From: Terfezia claveryi
Taxonomy: Eukaryota; Ascomycota; Pezizomycetes; Pezizales; Pezizaceae
Direction of reading: 5' to 3'
NCBI GenBank assembly: GCA_015179025.1
Contig: WHUX01000119.1
Location: 1-64,000, forward strand
DNA: 64,000 nt
Shown: one piece after another, positions 48,476 through 58,315 of the stretch
Layout: each line of letters starts with the position of its first letter
Position numbering within the stretch: the first letter of the stretch is position 1
The notes under the pieces: generated by a model
The model's input: only the letters and a program-made list of their open reading frames with translations
Database searches by the model: none
What the model was told of the DNA's origin: nothing
Position numbers and translations under genes: made by a program

Positions 48476-48592
48476 GCTTCGAAAGGTACATATCCAATGC
48501 TATAGGTACTTGCAGTACCTCTTCAATTCAAAAACTCAACGTTGTATATAAGGTTACACAAGTAAGGATACAGTAGGAAAGAAATGTCAGTT

Positions 48593-49640
48593 ATTAGCTG
48601 ACTCTTGCGCATCTACTGCATACCAAACCCAATTCCAATCTAAAGACGCAATCCTCCGTGCAGGCCAATGCATACTCCAATCGTCATTTTCCAATACTTC
48701 TGAGGCTTCTGAGGCTTCTGATACTTCTGATGCTTCTGAAGCTTGTAAGCTTTACAAACTAGAAGATGACCCCCAAAGCTGGCTTGGAGAGCCAAAGCTT
48801 TCACTATTGGTTGAGCAGGATGCGCCTGAGGAACTACTATACTCCGAATCCACTGCACACTCTTCAACATTATCTGCAATTATATCCACTTCCATATCCG
48901 TGTCACTCTCACTAGATGTGGGAGTGTTCCATTGTAGTAAAGAGCATCTCTAAGTCCAGTTGGGTATTGCGTAGAAGTTGATAATCTCTGGAGGTCTACA
49001 TGGAGTTAGCCTGACATTGTAATTAGATGCAACATTAAGAACATGCCTTCGGGAAGGTAGAAGTGAGATGCGCTCCCCACAACATTGTACTATTATTCTG
49101 GGTAATGGATACTATGGTTGGGGCACAAATACACGACATCGAGATACCAAGGCGTCTGGCATTCGATAGGTCTCAGAAAGCACCTAGAATAAGTTAAGTT
49201 ATGGCTCAGATGTTCTTCGGCCCAGTGTCAACTTACAGATGGAAATTGACAATTTTCGCATGAACCCCAGGATAATGCACCCATGCCATTGGTAGTTGGT
49301 CGGCAGAGAGTCAGGTAAAAGTTGAAAAGAGTAACCCACAATAAATTATAAAGAGTGTAGTCGTCTAGGTAAAATGGATCCCAAGTAAACATGGCCTCAG
49401 GAAGTAAGTGGTACTGACCTATCCAGATCAGCTCAAGGAGTACTTGGGCTGCTACTCGAAACTCAATCCTGCTTGGGTTGAATCATTCCATAACCAACAG
49501 CATAGCCTCAAATTTTACCAATTCACTACTACTCAGGCTTAGGAAATATTGTAGTCCATTGTCCTGCTCCCACAACACTCTGAAGCGTTCAAACGACTCT
49601 TCATCATCTGGGTTGTAATAGTTCTCCGCTATATTGTTAG
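48593..49640 (-). pseudogene. Unrecognised minus-strand gene in the hAT element
   Basis: A coding region of at least 300 codons, two or more exons. The first visible exon, 49640-49215, reads YYNPDDEESFERFRVLWEQD, then LEFRVAAQVLLELIWIG-like text, FTWDPFYLDDYTLYNLLWV and GALSWGSCENCQFPSV, and ends at a GTAAGT donor (about 49226). The second begins near 49190 (VLSETYRMPDALVSRCRVFV), with RIIVQCCGERISLLPSRRH and LTPCRPPEIINFYAIPNW, then an acidic serine-rich tail with SEASEVSEASEASEV repeats (9-bp unit at 48700-48745), and ends SANN at 48593. A few TAG stops. No family recognised. It lies upstream of the transposase on the same strand, so it could be a second transposition protein, which is inference. 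Confidence 0.5.
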
Positions 49641-49659
49641 GCTAATATGAAATGGCAAT

Positions 49660-50280
49660 ACCTACATGCTATATATATATATAGTTTTATTCATTTATTT
49701 TATTTTTTATTTTTCATTTTTAAAAAAGAAAAAACTTGTTGCTCATATTCAATGACTATTGCTTATTCTAGGAATTATCTGGATATTGTAATACTGCATC
49801 TACTGGCAAATAATGATCCTTGTCAGTTCTCTGACTTTCACTGTAGACATCATTATTAGTAAGTCAGTGAGTATGTTACCACCACCTGTTTTGCACTTGG
49901 ACATCACCTTTACTGCATAAGCTCAGCCTATGTCTTTAAATTGACAAGGATCATTGTTCGCTAGTGGATGCGGTATCCTATTTACGTACCTCTTTATTCT
50001 ACTTTAGATTGGTACATACTAGTTACTCAGTAGCCTTATTTCAATCTGGCCTACATACCCAGTAGTATGCTAAGATCTGGTGGCTAATGCTGTTTAGCTT
50101 GTGAAATCTATACCTGTTGGGTGAAGTTGCTTAGTTAAGCCTCAACAGAAACACTAAGTATGCCGCCTAATTTGAAATTACGCTACCGAATAACTGGAGC
50201 TCTACGGTATGTGACCATATTCGGTAATACTACAAAATACCTATGCCTGCTTGGGATAACTGCAAGTACCAAACTGCTCA
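49660..50280. other. Spacer between divergent halves of the hAT element
   Basis: No clear coding sequence. A (TA)n/T-rich patch lies at 49670-49720. An inverted pair near 49800-49830 and 49930-49975 (AATGATCCTTGTCAGTT / AAATTGACAAGGATCATTGTT) could form a stem. The region separates minus-strand genes on the left from plus-strand genes on the right, so shared promoters may lie here. Confidence 0.4.
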
Positions 50281-50284
50281 GCAG

Positions 50285-50680
50285 TGCCCAGTCCGTGACA
50301 AGTCAACTAGTCCATGACAAGTCAACTAGTCCATGACAAGTCAACTAGTCCATGATAAGTCAATAGTCTGGTTGGCACAACACCCTCCTCATAAGTCAAT
50401 CTCTAATGGAGACTAACAAGTCAACTAGTCCGTAACAACTACGAGGGGTAGTGCAACCAGACTAGTCAACTAGTATGTACCAACACAATCACTTAGTGAT
50501 AAGTCCGTAACAAGATGATCAGTCTGTGACAAGTCAAGTGCCAACTGACTAACAAGTCAACGAGTACGTGACAAGACAATCCAATCCGTGACAAGATAGT
50601 CAATCCGTGACAAGACAATAAAGTAATAAGTCAACTAGTCCATGACAAGACAAACAATCTATGACAAGACAACCAACTAA
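50285..50680. repeat. TCCGTGACAAGTCAACTAG array, about 19-bp period
   Basis: Many copies of GTCCRTGACAAGTCAACTA and shortened forms (CCGTGACAAGACAATC). This is the element-wide octamer in its opposite strand (TCCGTGAC). It is interrupted by non-repeat text at 50370-50510. Confidence 0.85.
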
Positions 50681-51006
50681 CCGCCGGGTGATTCCAACCA
50701 TATCAAACTCCCAATCATGTAGAAGATACCTCCATATGTAATAACCAGCCACATACTGATCGAGTATTGGCTTTTTTTCTTCGCTCTAAGTTGCATAGTC
50801 TTATCTTATTTCTGAGACTCCTTTACTTTAGCAATAGAGACATCAAGGGGCTGGAGGGTGGACCATAGCCAGATAGTGGCCATAGCAATGGTAGATAAAA
50901 TCCGCATGTCCTCGCTGCTCCTTCAACTACAGTAACAGTAATCACTATGCTACTCCTTCAACTACCGTAATCCTCATCCTCAAGATCTCACACACTAAAC
51001 AACACT

Positions 51007-51910
51007 ATGCATACCAACTCGAGCACAGAAATCCCAGAGCAAAGCATGGCCCCAAGGTATGAACTTCTCATACTTAGTTTCTTGCCCAATATCATCGTTT
51101 TGCAGTTATCCTGCGTAATTTTGGTATTTGCGATTCTGGGCTTAATGGGCTTGCCCAATTGACCAGTTGCACTGGATAGATTCTGATCGTATTTTCATTG
51201 CTCCCTGGGGACTGAGCTTTTAGAAGCTATAGGCAACTGCATATGCCAAAAGCACCGTGGCTTGTAGTGGTAGAAAATAGTTAAGGCTCCAGTAGACAGA
51301 AATAGGTACTATAGTGGTGTGGTAGGCACATCAGTTGAAAATAACAGGACCTTGTTATAAGCCTGCGGCTAATTCGAATTTTACTTTAGTGATCTTAGGA
51401 ACCGATATCCGCGGTGCTACCAGTCTCGCAAGCCAGTAGAAGTCCCTACCACCCCAAGCGAAGCACCTACAGATGGTGAGGAAGTTGAAGACGATTTTCC
51501 TAGCAAGCAGCTGGAGAACAAGGAGAATGAGAAGCCCGTCCCAAGTATGCAATATGAATTATCTCAATTTATTACATCTGCTTCTGCCTTCCAAAAACAT
51601 CCCATGATTTTAGACCCCGCCCCTTCTGGTTTCTGCCTAGTGAAGCCCCGTTCCCCATTGTGAGTAGTAAGTCATTTGCCTAATGAGGATGGGGATGAGG
51701 TTGCTCCCCTCAGGACTATGGATGCTAAACAGCGGCTCCTCCACAAGCAACAAAGGGCTCACGATTGGAAGTGGAGGGAAAAAAGGAGGGCAGGTCTAGG
51801 TAGACAGCCTGAGATAGTTAGCTCAATAGAAGGGCATCTTATCGGGCCTGGCTGTTTAAATATCCATATTGCCCATATTGGCCCTATAACCATGAATTTT
51901 AAAAAATAAT
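51007..51910 (+). pseudogene. Unrecognised plus-strand coding region (5' part)
   Basis: A possible first exon at 51007-51055 (MHTNSSTEIPEQSMAPR) ends at a GTATGA donor. A further coding-like frame runs about 51380-51661 (RKPVEVPTTPSEAPTDGEEV, then LSQFITSASAFQKHPMI and SGFCLVKPRSPL). A second one runs 51676-51909, with EDGDEVAPLRTMDAKQRLLH and HDWKWREKRRAGLGRQPEI. Basic and acidic patches alternate. No family recognised. It may be the 5' part of the gene below or a separate one. About 650 bases (51911-52560) after it show no gene apart from a 12-bp GTCATGGACGGT repeat. Confidence 0.4.
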
Positions 51911-52504
51911 AAATCTGGTTTATTTGGAATGCATCTATGCACTTAGTGACACATGCTCACTTAGTAGTAATATAAGTCACATTTTCCTTTTTCAGTTCGT
52001 GACATCCAAGTTTGCTTGTAGTCTCGATCATTTACTTCCATACAAAGAATGAATGTATGCCTTTGTTTAATTTCTTTCTTTGTTCAATTTGCCCCTTTGT
52101 TCACTTCAACTCGCTATAACTTGTGAGGCATCTGAGAATCTCATTCATTTCTCACAATAAACATTGATAGTTCAACCCACATAAATTGTGCTCACGATAA
52201 TTCAGGAGTAAGTGCTTTAAGTTCTGTAACTGGAGACCAGCTATGCAAGTCATGGGTAGAAAGATTACTGATGGAGGCATCACAGACATTTTAACCCACA
52301 TAACTTGGCCTCAGAATATTCAAAGGTTGTGTCCTTGCGGGTTGCCTGAATTGGAAAGATAGTGTAATTTACTGAATTGTAGAAGTCTCACGCTGCATCC
52401 AGTATAATACCCACTATTGGCTATCGCCAGCGCCGGTTAGAAAGCCTCATTTCTGCAGGTATATGCTCCAAGGTCATGCATGATCCAAAGTGCTCCAAGG
52501 GCTC

Positions 52505-52560
52505 TGTCATGGACGGTGTCATGGATGGTGTCATGGACGGTGTACAGATGGTGTCCAGAA
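52505..52560 (+). repeat. 12-bp repeat GTCATGGACGGT
   Basis: Four units in a row, the last degenerate (GTACAGATGGT), again built on the GTCAYGGA word, just upstream of a coding region. Confidence 0.8.
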
Positions 52561-52563
52561 CGT

Positions 52564-53936
52564 CTATAGATCTGACAAGAAAGCGTGTAGCCAAAAAAAC
52601 AGACTATCAAAGCAAGGGATCACAATGGTAGGCCCCGTATAGAAAAAGAAGACGCCATCGAAGAGGAACACAATATCCGGGAATCGAACAACAGATAAAT
52701 GCAAACGGAGAAAGACTTCTGTAACAACTGTGCCAGTCACACTTATCCTAGCCGTGCCTGCCCCAGCCCCAGTTACGCCAGTAAACTCATATGAGAAGTA
52801 TACGGAATTTCTTTGTGGCTTAAAAGAATTCGACCCAGACAAAAAGTTTAGTGGAGGTCATAAAGTTTAGGGAATATCAACCAATCCACACACCAGAAAA
52901 ATCTGGGAAACTCAGAAAAGATTGCTGGGTCCACTTCTAGCGTTCAAATAAGCCAAAGACTGGAAGCGCCAAAAAGTTAATAGAGCTTTCAAAGCTAGCG
53001 TGGCAGAGAGTGAGCATGCAACTGTTACCAGTGCACCAATTGGGACGAAGAGGAATCAGCTCAGTGATATGTAATACGGCAAGTTCGAAGGACTTGTCCA
53101 AAAGACCTGGGAGGTAATGTTAGTTCGGAAGAAGGTGTATATTTTATATCGCTGGTATGGGCTCTCCCAAGCGCAGAAGAGGTTTTATCTTGAGCTAGGC
53201 GAAGGTGATAATATACCGGCATTTACAATTCCAGAAGGTGATTTGGAAGAAACGGGAACAAAGCCAGTAAATGAGTTTAGCGTCGTTATTAGTGTTGAGC
53301 CCATTTTATGCCAAGCATATGCACGGTTCGAGGGCCCAATTGAACAGCCACATGCACAGGAAGATGTAATTGCCATAGCTGATTGGATCATACAGGAAAT
53401 GAAAATAGCTGAAGGGGGTGGGAAGATTGTTTAAGTGATGCAGTTGAGGATATTGAACCCGTATGTATCTCTCCCTTCAGAAGTGTGATATATTATTTAC
53501 CATAGTATAGGACTCCGAGGATGAAAGCAATAGCCAGGTTCTAGAGGACAACCTTTCATCATCTGACGCTGAGGCCGAGCTTACTGATTCCAACGATGAT
53601 GCCAAGGTATATTCAGTAAAGGATAGTGTAATCGAAACTCCATTATGGCCAGCATCGAGGCTACATCAAAAAGGATTGCCTCATCTTAGTAGTGATTCAC
53701 CCCCAGGACTTATCCTGAGTGACATAGATGATGATGATTACGAGGATGTGGAAGGGATTGAGGAGAATGAAGTGGAAGAAGGGGATGAAGAGAATGAAGA
53801 GGGTGAAGAGGATGAAGAAGATGAAGAGGATGAAGAAGATGAAGAGGGTGAAGAGGATAAAGAGGATGAAGAGAATGAAGAGGATGAAGAGGGTAAAGGA
53901 GAGGATGATATCGAGGGAGAAGAACAAGATAAATAA
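52564..53936 (+). pseudogene. Unrecognised gene with long acidic C-terminal tail
   Basis: One plus-strand frame can be followed from about 52570 to 53434 through five stops, each at a codon that could have been CAG, CAA or TGG. Segments are basic (KKKTPSKRNTISGNR), then SYEKYTEFLCGLKEFDPDKK, TRKIWETQKRLLGPLLAF, YGKFEGLVQKTWEVMLVRKK, LYRWYGLSQAQKRFYLELGE and IPAFTIPEGDLEETG. It passes via a frame change near 53420 and a GTATGT-CATAG intron (53460-53504) into an Asp/Glu/Ser-rich exon (DSEDESNSQVLEDN) ending in about 60 almost pure acidic residues, stop 53934-53936. Long acidic tails are common in histone chaperones and chromatin proteins. With the H3-like gene 820 bp downstream on the same strand, a partner role is conceivable but unproven. 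Confidence 0.5.
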
Positions 53937-54754
53937 CGACCACGTATGGGGTATCATGGAGCTTATACTTTGTCATGGAATTTATATTTTGTTATAGATC
54001 CCTATGTTGTCCAGCAATTATTTCTCTATTTCCTTGTTATCTGATGGAATGTTTGGTATTAGTTGTTTGATATATCATTGTGGGTCAGGATTGTTGACTT
54101 TGGGATACAGCAATAGGTTAGTATAGACTAGTCGCTAGGTGGACAATAGAGTACTTAAGGTATAGTCTGGTTGGCATCAGCCCAGTATATTAGGCTAGTG
54201 GTATAGGCTTAGACTGGGGTACAACTCACGAGTCGGCTTGCACTAGTTCCTCGGTGTTCTAAAGTTGCATATAAGACAGATAGGTATATATATATACTCT
54301 AGTATATATCTCCTACCTATAGCCTCCCAGCTTGTCTAGTCTCCTCTGGTAATCCCAGCCCACCTGCAGGCAAAAGTAACCTATATGCAGCCCTGTTAAA
54401 GGGGCCAAAATGAGTCAGTCCCCAGGGGGAATTTGGCAAAAAGGGAGTTAATCTGCCATGATGATACTTGTTCAGCTTAATTGTGTATACGACTAATAGC
54501 CTAATAGCTAGTTGTCACTATGTTTTGTCAGATTTCATTTGTCACGTTTCCTTTGTCGGGTTTCTTTTATCGATGTATCACACTAAAGTATCTAAGCTAA
54601 CTTGAGGGAACGTGTAGGCAAACTTGGATTCATTGTTTGATAGTTATGTCTAGATCCCCATAATGCTCTATGTTGCTTCGTCTCATATAAGATCATCACT
54701 ATCGCCCCTGAGTCACTAAGTTCATCGCCTCCTTTAACCAACTAATATATAAGA
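53937..54754. other. Intergenic, upstream of the H3-like gene
   Basis: No gene recognised. It contains further scattered copies of the octamer word (TGTCATGGAATTTATA near 53970; TTTGTCACGTTTCCTTTGTC near 54540) and a (TA)n patch near 54280. The promoter of the H3-like gene would lie at the right end. Confidence 0.4.
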
Positions 54755-55349
54755 ATGGCAAGAACAAAGCAGGTTCCGAAGAAAAACCTCGAGCAACCAG
54801 CGAGGTCACAAGTCCCTAGGAATATAAAATTAATCATGCCCCCCAAAAAGTGGTGGCACCAAAAACCATAAGAAAGCAGTCACAAGGACGTTAGCATTCC
54901 ATTCCATGAAGCATTTCATTCTATGAAGTAAAAAGGACTAATCTAACTGTATTATCAGTTAGCCTCGTATGTCAGATTAGGAATCAACGGAGAAGCATTG
55001 ACCTAATATTTCTGAAGATTGCATTCCGCAGGCTGTGCAGGGAGATTGTACAAGACGTGAATAGGGATAATAATGACAAATACTCACAGCTCATAGATCG
55101 GAATCATGTGGAGCATATCCAAGTAAGGGCAACAGATGCTATACAGGAGGTGGCAGAAGCATATATGCATGAGTATTTCACCAGTAAGTCAAAATATGTT
55201 ATGGATGCTGTCATGGATGCTGTCACAGACAAATATGACTAATCATGAATATGGAAAAAGCAGTGAACCTGATTGCAATACAAGGCGGTGAAACACACAA
55301 TAGACAAACAATCCTATAGTGGGATGTTAGACTATGGTATAAAATTGAG
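54755..55349 (+). pseudogene. Divergent histone H3-like gene carried by the hAT element
   Basis: The start at 54755 reads MARTKQVPKK, the H3 N-terminus including Lys4. A possible 46-nt intron (54805-54850) joins to SGGTKNHKKAVTRTLAF, like the ATGGVKK...GTVAL region. The clearest block, 54973-55050, reads IRNQRRSIDLIFLKIAFRRL and continues CREIVQD. It aligns without gaps to H3 helices N and 1 (IRRYQKSTDLLIRKLPFQRL, VREIAQD). The loop that follows is about 11-13 residues longer than canonical. Helix 2 reads QVRATDAIQEVAEAYMHEYF. An intron (55184-55263, GTAAGT, CTAAT branch-like site, CAG) keeps frame into NLIAIQGG, then NRQTIL-stop-WDVRL, matching KRVTIMPKDIQL of helix 3. One TAG stop (55317) and unresolved splicing between 54900 and 54975 suggest decay of this copy. 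H3 ancestry is firm. Nucleosomal function is inference. Confidence 0.85.
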
Positions 55350-55700
55350 GTGAATATATTGGCCGGGGGTAATGTGCCAGGGGTATTTCCACATGTACCT
55401 CTTGTAAGCCGACAAATGCCCAAAAAATCAAAAAGAGGATGCCGTGCAGTACCGAGACCAGCCGGAGGAGGAGGGCCAGCAGCAGCAGCAAGGGTAGGAG
55501 GAGGAGAAGTAGCAGCAGCAGCAGCAGCAGCAGCAGGACCAGGGGCAGGGGGAGAACCAGGGGCAGTAGTAGTAGCAGTAGCAGCAGCCGGAGTAGGACC
55601 AGAGGCAGGAGGAGGAGGAGAAGCAATAGCAATGGTGAGGGTAGTTATAGGTGGAGGGGCAGCAGGAGGAGGAGGCACAGGTACCCAATAATCATTCTCT
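55350..55700 (+). other. Q/E-rich possible C-terminal extension with CAG/GAG tract
   Basis: The H3-like frame stays open past KIEV into NILAGGNVPGVFPHVPLVSR, then the DNA becomes a CAG/GAG/CCAG tract (55450-55680). In one frame it reads poly-Ala/Gly, in another poly-Ser/Arg, and in the third Q/E-rich with only TAG as stops. CAG to TAG decay singles out the Q/E frame as the likely original. It could be a tail of the H3-like protein after a further intron, or a separate low-complexity repeat. Confidence 0.35.
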
Positions 55701-56260
55701 TGTATTAGTATACCATATATTACCTAGCAGAAGGTTCACTATTACTGAGGATGAAATATATAGTTACAAGAATGACCACAACATGGGGAAGTTTACATCA
55801 ACGGTCGAAGAGGGACTGCCGTGATGTTATATGATTCCAGTTTAGATGTCAATTACCAAGGAACATAGATACCCGAATGTCTGATAGCCAAGGTAAATAT
55901 TGGAATCTTTGGCAAATTAGGTTCCGGTACCCGACTTCCTACCAGTTGAACACCATCCCACCAGCCAAGTGCCTTTTTTAGGGAATGTTTAGGGCATTTG
56001 GTTTTGCTTTGAAGAGTTTTTTTTTTTTCTTTCTATATTGTATAGTTATATGAATTGATTTACAAGGGATTATTAGTAAACTCAAGTGAGGTTAGGAAGG
56101 ATTTTTCAGGTTTTGTAGGATGTGGGAAGAATTTTTATTATAGTCATAGTGACAGGTCTTGTGATTTATTTTAGGTATATTAATATATTTCTTAACCGAT
56201 ATTTGGGTAAGGATTTTGTTTGGCTGTGTAGTACAGATTGCTAGTATTGTTCGTTAGCAG
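55701..56260. other. Spacer, no recognisable gene
   Basis: Nothing identified. A T run occurs near 56020 and AT-rich text continues to the right subterminal array. Confidence 0.4.
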
Positions 56261-56261
56261 G

Positions 56262-56500
56262 TAGGAGCAATCCATGACAGTACAAGCAATCCGTAACAGT
56301 GCAAGCAATCCATGACAGTGCAAGCAATCCGTAATAGGCAATCTGGCATAGTGAACGAAGCAAGGAATCTGTAACAGTGTAAGGAATCCATGACAGGCAA
56401 TCGGGAATAATGCATACAATCCATGATAGTGCAAGGAATCTGTGACAAGTCGAGGCATCCATGACAAGCAATCTGGTACCATACAAGTAACCCGTGAAGG
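56262..56500 (-). repeat. Right subterminal array, CAATCCATGACAGTGCAAG
   Basis: About ten units of 19 bp and shortened forms, containing ATCCGTAACAG, ATCCATGACAG and ATCTGTGACAAG. On the minus strand these read CTGTCATGGATTGC, the same word as the left array (44310-44480), so the two arrays are inverted relative to each other. Confidence 0.85.
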
Positions 56501-56627
56501 TAGAAAGAATTGATCATACAAAGACAACCAAGATATAGGAGAATGGAATAAGGGTGTTAAACGTGATGAGATTATAGAAGAGTCGGGACAAAACAATAAA
56601 AAAAAAAAAAAGGAAACAGGGTAGGCT

Positions 56628-56778
56628 TGGCGAGTAATCTGTAGATCACCGATTAATCACGAGTTGAGTTGTAGGACAGGAAAGCCAACTCGGTGAGTTG
56701 TTGAAATTTCAAAACTCGCTCGCCGAGGCGGGTCTTGGCGACCAGGTCCGAGTTATACTCACCTCGTAGCGCACACTA
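56628..56778 (-). repeat. Right subterminal and terminal inverted repeat of hAT element
   Basis: It contains TGGCGAGTAATCTGTAGATC (inverted copy of 44185-44215), several ACTCG/CGAGT words also seen near the left end, and ends ...CTCACCTCGTAGCGCACACTA. Confidence 0.8.
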
Positions 56779-56786
56779 GGGGGTCA
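56779..56786. repeat. 8-bp target duplication of the hAT element, right (GGGGGTCA)
   Basis: Identical to 44064-44071. The host sequence then continues as CCTCGCATGCCTATC, matching B-3 near 13810 (CCTCTATATATGCCTATC). Confidence 0.95.
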
Positions 56787-58310
56787 TCCTCGCATGCCTA
56801 TCTCATCAGTTGTTGGAGGTCAGCTCTCACTTCAGCCTTAGCAAGGACATTGGCCATTAGATTGAGATTTTCAGACTTCTATAGCACCTGATTTTGGTAT
56901 TTTAGCCTTTTATCCCCCTCCTTAGGGAGATCTCCTGATCTCCTAGTCAAGGCATCCAGTTTCTCCCCAGCCTTTCTGAGCTGGTATTTGATCTTAAAAT
57001 TGAATGGAGATAAAAACTCCGACCACCAGGTCTACTATCGGTTAAGCAGTTTGGTAGTGGTGAAATACTCAAGGTTCTTATAATCGGACAGTACCTTGAT
57101 AATCCCCTTGACTAACTCTAGGTGTGGCCACCATTCTTCAAAAGCTCACACAATGGCTATTAGTTCTTTGTCATAAATCTCATAATTGTACTCAGCTATA
57201 GAGTGTTTTTTCGAGAAGTAGGCCATAGGGTGGAGAATACCATTATTATCATTCTGGGATAGAATTCCCACAGAAACATAGTTGGAGGCATCAGTTTTGA
57301 CAATACACTCCTGGTTAGGGTTGAAATAGGTGAGGATCGGTGCTGGGTAGAAAGCTTACTTAAGGTTCTGGAAAGCAGATTGGGCTTCTGGATTCTAGTT
57401 GAAATGCCAGTCTTTTTTGGTCAAGGCAGTGAGGGCAGTTACAATCTTCAAATACCCTAGAATAAACTGCCAGTAAAAGTTAGTGAACCTCAGAAAGGCT
57501 TAGATATCCTTAAGATTTGCTAGGGTTTGCTATTCTTAGACAGCAGTAACCTTGGTGGGGTCTATCCTAATACCTTTTGTAGTGATGATTAACTCTAAAT
57601 ACTTGACCTTCTGCATATGGAACTTGCATTTCTACAGTTTCAGGTATAATTCGGCCTTCTTCAGCTTCTCTAACATCTACCTCACATAGACTTTATATTC
57701 TACTAGAGAGTCTGAGTATATGAGGATATCGTCCAGGTAAGCTATACAGAACACATCGAGGAAGTCCCACAAGGTGTCATTGATGAAGTGCTGGAAGGAG
57801 GTAGGGGTATTAGTTAGGCCAAAAGGCATCACATTATACTCAAAATAGCCATATCGTATTCAGAAGGCAGTTTTCCACTCCTGCACCTCAGCAATCTATA
57901 CTAGATTGTAAGCCTCTCTCAAATCCAATTTGGTGAACTATCTGGCCTTAGAGAGCCTAACTAATATCTCTTGGATTAGAGGTAGGGGGTACCTGTTTTT
58001 AACCATTATCTTATTTAGGCCCAGATAATCGACATACAACTAGAGAGAGCCGTCCGATTTCTTTATAAAAAGCACTGGGGCACCTGCTGGTAAGGAGCTG
58101 TGGCAGATGAAGCTCTTATTGAGGTTTTCTTTCAAGTACTTTTTCAAGGCTTCCAGTTCCATCCAGGACATGCCATAGAGAGATCCATAAAGGGGGGTCT
58201 TACCTTCTACCAACGGGATTGTGTAGTCGTATAGTCGGTGGGGGGCAAGCTTTTCTGTAGCTTTTTCTGAGAATAGGTCAATGAATTGGTAGTATTTGTC
58301 TGGAACTATG
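56787..58310 (-). pseudogene. B-2 integrase start, RNase H and reverse transcriptase
   Basis: The minus strand, read from 58310 down, shows reverse transcriptase with an intact AYLDDILI near 57722-57745, the connection region near 57450-57560 (with text matching PVNLKDIQAFL in B-1) and RNase H near 57050-57330. The integrase start lies at 56787-56980. It corresponds to B-3 13810-15400. Stops at TAG/TAA interrupt it, so no full-length product is expected, but the catalytic motif survives. Confidence 0.75.
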
Positions 58311-58315
58311 GATTT

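Larger units (their letters stand above)
44072..56778. mobile_element. Giant hAT transposon, 12.7 kb, carrying cargo genes including a histone H3-like gene
   Basis: The ends are inverted repeats: TAGTGTGTGCTATGG at the left and TAGTGTGCGCTACGAGG as reverse complement of the right, continuing as GGTGAGT, about 23 bp in all. Both sides carry the 8-bp duplication GGGGGTCA, and the host B-2 integrase is continuous across it. Inside are a hAT transposase on the minus strand, a second minus-strand gene of unknown family, plus-strand unknown coding regions, and a histone H3-like gene. Typical hAT elements are about 2.5-5 kb, so the size and cargo are unusual. GTCACGGA-type repeats pervade it. Confidence 0.9.

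Noticed and set aside
53697..53997. Minus-strand and +1 frames opposite the acidic tail (LFILFILF, KRMKRMKK)
   Set aside because: Shadows of the GAR/GAT repeat that encodes the acidic tail in the frame continuous with the upstream exon.
55327..55708. Poly-Leu, poly-Cys, poly-Ala and poly-Ser frames on both strands
   Set aside because: Six-frame shadows of one CAG/GAG tract. At most one frame (Q/E) is plausible as coding.
44072..56778. Starship-type giant element
   Set aside because: No tyrosine recombinase (DUF3435 captain) seen. The ends, 8-bp duplication and transposase are hAT.
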